Shown here in pieces: positions 59,592 to 64,000 of a stretch of DNA of 64,000 nt (positions within the stretch are counted from its first letter, which is position 1; every line of letters begins with the position of its first letter). The stretch is from positions 1-64,000 of the forward strand of contig JAFAAN010000040.1 of the NCBI GenBank assembly GCA_023426545.1. Reading direction: 5' to 3'. Source of the stretch: Pseudomonadota bacterium. Lineage in GTDB: Bacteria > Myxococcota > Myxococcia > Myxococcales > Myxococcaceae. The notes under the pieces are model-generated. The model was given only the letters and a program-made list of their open reading frames with translations. It was not told the DNA's origin and did not search any database. Position numbers and translations under genes: made by a program.

Positions 59592-61304
59592 TCAGGCGGC
59601 TTCGTTGTCTGGTTTGCCGACGTAATAGTAGAAGACCCGTGGTGAGCCCGTGCCAGAGATGATGTCTTGGGCCAGCTCCAGGCGGAACCGGTGGTGCTCG
59701 CCGTCGGATGTCCTTCCAGGTGGCTCGTGCGCCAGGATGAAGCGTGTGGTGCGGGCGGGCGCGTGCTCGGATTGCAAGCGCAGCTCGTCACCCGTGACGC
59801 TGTACTGGAACGTGTGCAGCCGGTCGTCCGCGGTCAGGTGTTCCAGATGGCTGCTTGAATAGAAGGAGAGCCGGTCCGTGATGGGGGCCCGCTCGGGTAC
59901 TTCGAGCCACGTCGTGACCTGCTGGCCCGTCTGCGCGGGGTCGAAGAGCGGCTGCTCTCGCGGCGAGGTGGCTCGCGGGTGTGGCTCGGCGGCCGGGCTT
60001 TGTTCAAGGGCCAGGGACAGCTCCTGTAGAACGCCCGCGTCCTTCTCGTGGGGTTGATGGGCGCGAAGGACTTCTAGCGCATCACCCCTGGCGCTTCGTC
60101 CCAGGGTGTTCACCGCCATGCGCCGGACTTCGGGAGCCGGGTCCACGAGGGCGATGTGCAGGGCCTGGCGGCCGGTCTCGGCGTCGGAACTCGCCAGGGT
60201 GGCGGCGATGTGCATCCTCACGTCTGGGGCTGGGTCGGCCCTTAGGCGCTCGAACAGCAGGGCGGTCCAGTCCGTGGGCGCAGCGGGATTTGTGGCCCAC
60301 GCAGTGGCCGCGGCGCGCCTGACGGGTTGGGCTGCATCCGTCAGGGCCTCGCGGAGTGCCGCCCAGGCTTCGTCACCACCTAGCATTCCCAGGGCCGTGA
60401 CGACGTTCGCTCGCTCATCCGCGTCGTCGCTCCGGGTGAGCAGCTCCAGCAAGGGGGGCCGTGCACCGGCGCAGCTGAGCTGTCCCGTGGCGAGGATGGC
60501 TTGCCGGCGAACGAGGGGGACGGCCGCGCCCAGAAGCCGCGTAATGGGCTCGCAGGCGCTGGCGTCGCGGCGGAGGACCAGCGCACGGATGGCCTCCAAT
60601 TGGACCTGTGGCGTCGATGCCGCGAGCAATGGGTGGAAGACCTGGGAGGGCACACGCTCACGGCGTGCAAGGGCTCGAAGTGCCTCGTGCTGGACGCCTG
60701 CGTCGGCGTCGGTGAGCGCGTCGATGAGCAGGGGGGCCGCGGACTCGCCGGTCTGCGCGAGCAGGGCGACGGCCGCGCTCCTCACCGCGGCGGGCGAGGC
60801 TCCCCGTCCCAGGCGGCCTAGTGCTGGGGAGTCCGGAAGCCGCAGGCGTTGCGCCGTGGCGAGCGCGCTCAACTGCTCCGCCGTGGAGGCGTGTTCAAAG
60901 CGCGTGAGCAACAGTGTGCTCGCGGCGGCCGGGTCCAGGCGCGCGAGTGCATCCATCACCGCGGCCTGCACGGCGGGCTCCGCGTCATCGAGCGAGGCCA
61001 GAAGGCACTGCCAGTCCTGGGCGTCATGAGGGCCCGTCAGCGCTCGCGCCGCCAGGGCCCGGACGAAAGCCTCGTCGTCGCGCAGTGCCTGCCGTGCCAG
61101 GGCATGTGCCTCCGGCGTCGCGACGGGCCGAAGCGCGCGCAGCACCGTGGTCTTTTCCGGCACCGTGCCGGAGCGCAGCACCTCGCTCGCAACGTGGAGG
61201 AAGTCGGTTCGGGCCGTGAGCGTCTCGAAGTCCTGTTCGGTCCTCCGGGTCGCCTTGTCGGCCAGCCACCGCAACAGCGCTCGTGTCGAAAAGGGCGTAC
61301 TCAT
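59592..61304 (-). CDS. Large HEAT-repeat protein
   Basis: This 570-residue protein starts at MSTPFSTRALLRWLADKA; the in-frame codons further upstream (to 61529) are not protein-like. From residue 40 to about 430 it is a solenoid of HEAT/Armadillo-like repeats (AVRSAAVALLAQTGESAAPLLIDALTDADAGVQHEALRALA in part, EVRRMAVNTLGRS). The last 130 residues (TTWLEVPERAPITDRLSFYSSSHLEHL through PRVFYYYVGKPDNE) look like a separate beta-rich domain. No signal peptide or catalytic motif is visible. It probably serves as a binding scaffold. Confidence 0.85.
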   Translation of the reverse strand: MSTPFSTRALLRWLADKATRRTEQDFETLTARTDFLHVASEVLRSGTVPEKTTVLRALRPVATPEAHALARQALRDDEAFVRALAARALTGPHDAQDWQCLLASLDDAEPAVQAAVMDALARLDPAAASTLLLTRFEHASTAEQLSALATAQRLRLPDSPALGRLGRGASPAAVRSAAVALLAQTGESAAPLLIDALTDADAGVQHEALRALARRERVPSQVFHPLLAASTPQVQLEAIRALVLRRDASACEPITRLLGAAVPLVRRQAILATGQLSCAGARPPLLELLTRSDDADERANVVTALGMLGGDEAWAALREALTDAAQPVRRAAATAWATNPAAPTDWTALLFERLRADPAPDVRMHIAATLASSDAETGRQALHIALVDPAPEVRRMAVNTLGRSARGDALEVLRAHQPHEKDAGVLQELSLALEQSPAAEPHPRATSPREQPLFDPAQTGQQVTTWLEVPERAPITDRLSFYSSSHLEHLTADDRLHTFQYSVTGDELRLQSEHAPARTTRFILAHEPPGRTSDGEHHRFRLELAQDIISGTGSPRVFYYYVGKPDNEAA

Positions 61305-61746
61305 GGGGTCGCCGTCAGGGCTCGGGAAGTGGTGGGCCCGATGACATCCTGAGTCCAGGTCATACGGGAGGATGACGTTATCCTCTGGCTGTGCGCTCGG
61401 AATTCGTGCGCCAGATTCCGTGGACGCCTCCCACCGGTGGGCCAGGTGCTGCCCGCCCTGCGATCGGGCGACGGCTTCCTTGCCGCCACGCCCAGGGGCC
61501 AGGGGCCATTCAGTCAGGAGCCGAATCATCGACGCATCGCCTCGTCTCGCCGGGCCCGTTGTTCAGCGGTACGGCGGAGGGCGACTGTTTCTCCGGGTTG
61601 TCCTGCCGCCAGGACGGTGGTGACTCCGGAGGGGGGGCGCTGGCGCTCAGCGCGGCGTCCTGAAGGGGGCTTCGAGCGCGCCACCAACGGACTCGTGCGG
61701 CGGGCTCAGTTCACCAGGAGCCTGGTCACAGTGAATGTGGGGCGCT
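61305..61746. other. Intergenic region with no recognisable gene
   Basis: This stretch between the HEAT-repeat gene and the 72-bp repeats contains open frames only by composition bias. I see no ribosome-binding site plus protein-like sequence, no tRNA and no clear hairpin. The upstream part presumably holds the promoter of the minus-strand HEAT gene. Confidence 0.5.
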
Positions 61747-61900
61747 GCTCGCTGACGCTCGGTATGGAGTTCCGGCTTCGAGCACCGCGTGCGCGGGCGG
61801 CGGGGCATCCCGCCAGCCGCTCGCTGACGCTCGGTCTGGAACCCCGGCTTCGAGCACCACGTACGCGGGCGGCGGGGCATCCCGCCAGCCGCTCGCTGGC
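61747..61900. repeat. 72-bp tandem intergenic repeat, about 2.1 copies
   Basis: Copies begin at 61747, 61819 and (partial, degenerate) 61891, each with GCTCGCTGACGCTCGGT or its variant, exactly 72 bases apart. The last 35 bases of each unit (GCGGGCGGCGGGGCATCCCG core) are nearly identical. The copies differ by a few substitutions in the middle. Read on the minus strand the unit encodes a repeated RQRAAGGMPRRPRT word, but there is no supported gene. The array ends one base before the stop codon of the sulfatase-fold gene. Confidence 0.85.
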
Positions 61901-61901
61901 A

Positions 61902-63815
61902 TCAGGGCTCGGTGGGTGTCGCGGTCATCGGGCCGGAGGACGGCGGCGAGGTGTCCTGGCTGCCCCGCAGGCGGCGAAGGATGCGCGGGGCCTCGGCCGC
62001 GAAGCGCTCCTTGCCGTCCGGCAAGGGGCGGTCGTTCAGGTCGGTGATGTTCGTGCCGGGGAGCCCCGCGCCGAAGTGCACCTTCAGCTCCCGGCCGATG
62101 AGCGCATAGCGCGCCTCCCAGCCGATGGTGGTGAGCAGGTACCGGTGGGCATCCGGCCGCGTCATCGGGATGCCGTCGCCCAGGGCCGACGGGGCGTGAG
62201 TGTCGCCGAGCAGGTCGAAGAGCGTGGCCATCAGGTCGATGTGACCGGTGACGGCGTCGACCTCACCCACTGGCAGCTTCTCGTCGAAGATGACCATGGG
62301 CACGTGGAGCTGGGAGGCCGTCACATCGCTGGCGTGGCCCACGCGGCCGTGCTCGCGGAACTCCTCGCCGTGGTCGCCGGTGAAGACAATCAGCGGGCGT
62401 GTGCCCCGGATGGCTTCAATGCTCGACAGCATCGCTTCGACCTTCATGTCCACCTCGTAGGCGGCATTCCAGGCGCGGGCCTTGAGGTGCGCGGGCGGTA
62501 CGCGCGCGGTGGACAGCCCGCCCTTGCCATTCCAGGCCGGCGAGAAGACCTCGGAGCGGGGTGGGTAGTCGTAGTCGAAGTGGGTCCCGGAGAAGAACAC
62601 GAACAGGAACAGCGGCGTGTCCGCGGGCGTCGCCTCCGCCGCGGCGATCGCATCGCGGACCATGGCCTCGTCCCGCAGGTGGCTGCGGCCCGTGTAGTCC
62701 GTGCGCAGGCCGCCCGTCACGTCGCGGAAGACGGTGTCCTTCAGGCCCATCCAGTCGACGGACGAGGCGGCGAAGAAGGACTGCTGGTAACCGTTGTGTC
62801 CCAGCGCGGGGAAGAGCAGCGGCGTCCGGCCGGCACCCACCACGGCGTTGCGGCGCTGCGCCTCCAGGCCATAGAACATGCTGAACAGCGAGAAGTCCGT
62901 GGAGCTGGCCGCGCTGTGGTGGAGCAGGAAGCGCGTGCCGTGCTGGGCCCTGCGCGACATGTTCGGCATCACTTCCGGGGTGAAGAAGTCGTCGCGCAGG
63001 CTCTCCACCAGGACGATGACGATGTCCGGGCGGCGGGTGAAGCGCACCGACGTGGGGTCGATGCTCGAGGCGGGGGCGCCTGCGTCGGGGCTCACGCCCA
63101 GGCGCAAGCCAGCGGCGGGGGGCTTACCGGTGAGGCGTGTGAGGAGGGTGTTCATCCGCACAGGCGCCTGGAGGGGCAGGGTGGTGGCGGCGTGCTGCAC
63201 GGCGCCGCCGTGGGCGAACACGAGTGACGCGGTGACCAGCCGCTCGGCGGTGCACAGCACCGTCAGCAGCGCAACGGTGAGCGCCACCCGCCGGGGCCCG
63301 AAGCCCCGCTTCAGGAACCAGATGCCCGCGGCCGTATCGGCGGTGAGGATGACAAGCACGGCCAGGGCCAGCAGGCTCATCTCGGTGCCGGACAGGCCCG
63401 TCTCGGCCAGCGCGTGCGGCTGGAGCGCCACCGCGAGTACTAGGCCGTTGATGTGGAAGCCGAGCGAGTCGAGCACCAGCGCGTCCAGGCCGAGCAGCAC
63501 CCCACCCACCGCCGTCAGGAAGGGGAGCACGAGGCGGTAGCGGTGGCCGAGGAGAAGGGCCAGGGGCAGCGTCCCGACGAAGGCCACCAGTCCCAGGAAC
63601 AACGCCTGGGTGAAGCTCCCCACGAGCAGCAGCGGCCGCAGCGAGGGGGCCAGCCGCTCCACGGCCACGCGCAGCGCGCCGCCGAAGTACAGCAGGGCGA
63701 CCAGCCCGTGCAGGATGCACCACGCCAGCGCCTTGCTCAGGTACGGCCGCGCCGCGTTGAGTCGGTGGCGGAAAAAGCCGGCGGTGTTGGAAATCGCGTT
63801 GGGCGTCCGTGGCAT
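61902..63815 (-). CDS. YejM/PbgA-like sulfatase-fold membrane protein
   Basis: This 637-residue protein has about five TM helices in the first 200 residues (ALAWCILHGLVALLYFGGAL, LFLGLVAFVGTLPLALLLG, and others). An alkaline-phosphatase/sulfatase-fold domain follows (DIVIVLVESLRDDFF, HSAASSTDFSLFSMFYGL, FTGDHGEEFREHG, GHIDLMATLFDLLG). The layout matches YejM/PbgA and LTA-synthase-type enzymes, which act in envelope lipid transfer or phosphoglycerol chemistry. The Thr/Ser nucleophile position (SSTDF) and the metal-ligand DHG are present, so it may be catalytic. The exact substrate is not clear. Confidence 0.88.
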   Translation of the reverse strand: MPRTPNAISNTAGFFRHRLNAARPYLSKALAWCILHGLVALLYFGGALRVAVERLAPSLRPLLLVGSFTQALFLGLVAFVGTLPLALLLGHRYRLVLPFLTAVGGVLLGLDALVLDSLGFHINGLVLAVALQPHALAETGLSGTEMSLLALAVLVILTADTAAGIWFLKRGFGPRRVALTVALLTVLCTAERLVTASLVFAHGGAVQHAATTLPLQAPVRMNTLLTRLTGKPPAAGLRLGVSPDAGAPASSIDPTSVRFTRRPDIVIVLVESLRDDFFTPEVMPNMSRRAQHGTRFLLHHSAASSTDFSLFSMFYGLEAQRRNAVVGAGRTPLLFPALGHNGYQQSFFAASSVDWMGLKDTVFRDVTGGLRTDYTGRSHLRDEAMVRDAIAAAEATPADTPLFLFVFFSGTHFDYDYPPRSEVFSPAWNGKGGLSTARVPPAHLKARAWNAAYEVDMKVEAMLSSIEAIRGTRPLIVFTGDHGEEFREHGRVGHASDVTASQLHVPMVIFDEKLPVGEVDAVTGHIDLMATLFDLLGDTHAPSALGDGIPMTRPDAHRYLLTTIGWEARYALIGRELKVHFGAGLPGTNITDLNDRPLPDGKERFAAEAPRILRRLRGSQDTSPPSSGPMTATPTEP

Positions 63816-63910
63816 GTGTCGGTGCGGATATTCTGGATGCCGGAACTCCGCAAGCGCCCGTGAAGTTCCTCGGCGCGTGCGGCACCTGGGCCCGTGAGAG
63901 GATGCGCCGC

Positions 63911-64000
63911 ATGCCTCCGCGCAAACTCGTCCGGCACCTGGTCTGGCTGGAGTCCTTCGCCGCCGCCGTGGAGGCAGGCAGCATCGAGGCCGCAGCCGAG
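63911..64000 (+). CDS. LysR-family regulator, N-terminus only (3' partial)
   Basis: The frame begins MPPRKLVRHLVWLESFAAAVEAGSIEAAAE and runs off the window. This is the first part of a LysR-type winged helix (LxxFxAVxxxGSxxxAA pattern). GAGAGG at 63896-63901 is well placed for the ATG at 63911; an in-frame ATG at 63902 is too close to it. It is divergent from the sulfatase-fold gene, a common place for a LysR target. Confidence 0.75.
   Translation, partial: MPPRKLVRHLVWLESFAAAVEAGSIEAAAE

Noticed and set aside
61747..61900. CRISPR array or insertion-sequence end.
   Set aside because: The units are contiguous 72-bp tandem copies without spacers, and there are no cas or transposase genes nearby.
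61437..63227. Plus-strand 596-codon open frame over the repeat and the sulfatase-fold gene.
   Set aside because: Composition-driven shadow; the minus-strand frame has clear TM helices and sulfatase-fold motifs.

Overview
This is a GC-rich window (about 70 % G+C, strong G/C bias at third codon positions) that reads as chromosome of a fruiting myxobacterium, most likely Myxococcus or a close relative. The evidence is a complete gene order matching my recollection of the Myxococcus xanthus Che3 cluster (crdA divergent from crdB-cheW3-mcp3A-mcp3B-cheA3-cheB3-cheR3), DUF4388 and DUF4398 proteins, a eukaryotic-type Ser/Thr kinase with TPRs, and many lipoproteins. Genes are dense and often overlap by ATGA or GTGA. 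I see no insertion sequence, prophage, CRISPR array, rRNA or tRNA.

Layout. 1-3174: a CcmH/DsbA-like redox protein (5' end outside the window), a DUF4388 protein and truD. 3277-5021 (minus): an OmpA lipoprotein with thrombospondin type-3 repeats and a DUF4398 lipoprotein. 5171-11218: HEAT-repeat and DUF1460 envelope proteins, a zinc-ribbon protein, a single-domain response regulator, hpf, a proline-rich repeat membrane protein and an SMR transporter. 11234-19535 (minus): a compact envelope run of PBP1A, FG-GAP protein, solute-binding protein and sensor histidine kinase, preceded by a TPR protein. 19731-31025: xth, a small Cys protein, a large Ser/Thr kinase, an M28 aminopeptidase, a GMC oxidoreductase, an OmpA protein, dgt and a YedK/HMCES protein. 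31036-36184: DoxX, an Hsp70-like protein, AzlCD, a pesticin-type lysozyme and an apparently frameshifted gene. 36253-48271: the Che3 chemosensory system. 48359-50678: a CpoB/YbgF-like TPR lipoprotein, an exported metallophosphoesterase-like protein with an in-frame UGA, and rpmE. 50900-57315: a DNA methyltransferase, an M1 peptidase and a two-gene beta-oxidation operon. 57402-63815 (minus): a membrane MutS-like ATPase, a HEAT-repeat protein and a YejM-like sulfatase-fold protein. 63911 onward: the start of a LysR regulator.

The most striking observation is at 49198-50343. An exported metallophosphoesterase-fold protein has a TGA at the second cysteine position of a CGC-like motif. A perfect 8-bp hairpin with a GGTCTG loop starts 10 nt after the TGA, close to the E. 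coli fdhF SECIS in spacing and loop. Coding potential continues in the same frame for 337 codons. I interpret this as a selenoprotein that ordinary gene calling would cut in two.

The Che3 genes form one signalling unit: membrane receptors (Mcp3A/B), couplers, a hybrid CheA kinase, adaptation enzymes CheB/CheR and an NtrC-type output regulator (CrdA), controlling gene expression instead of motility. CheR3 carries a run of 12 G within its coding sequence.
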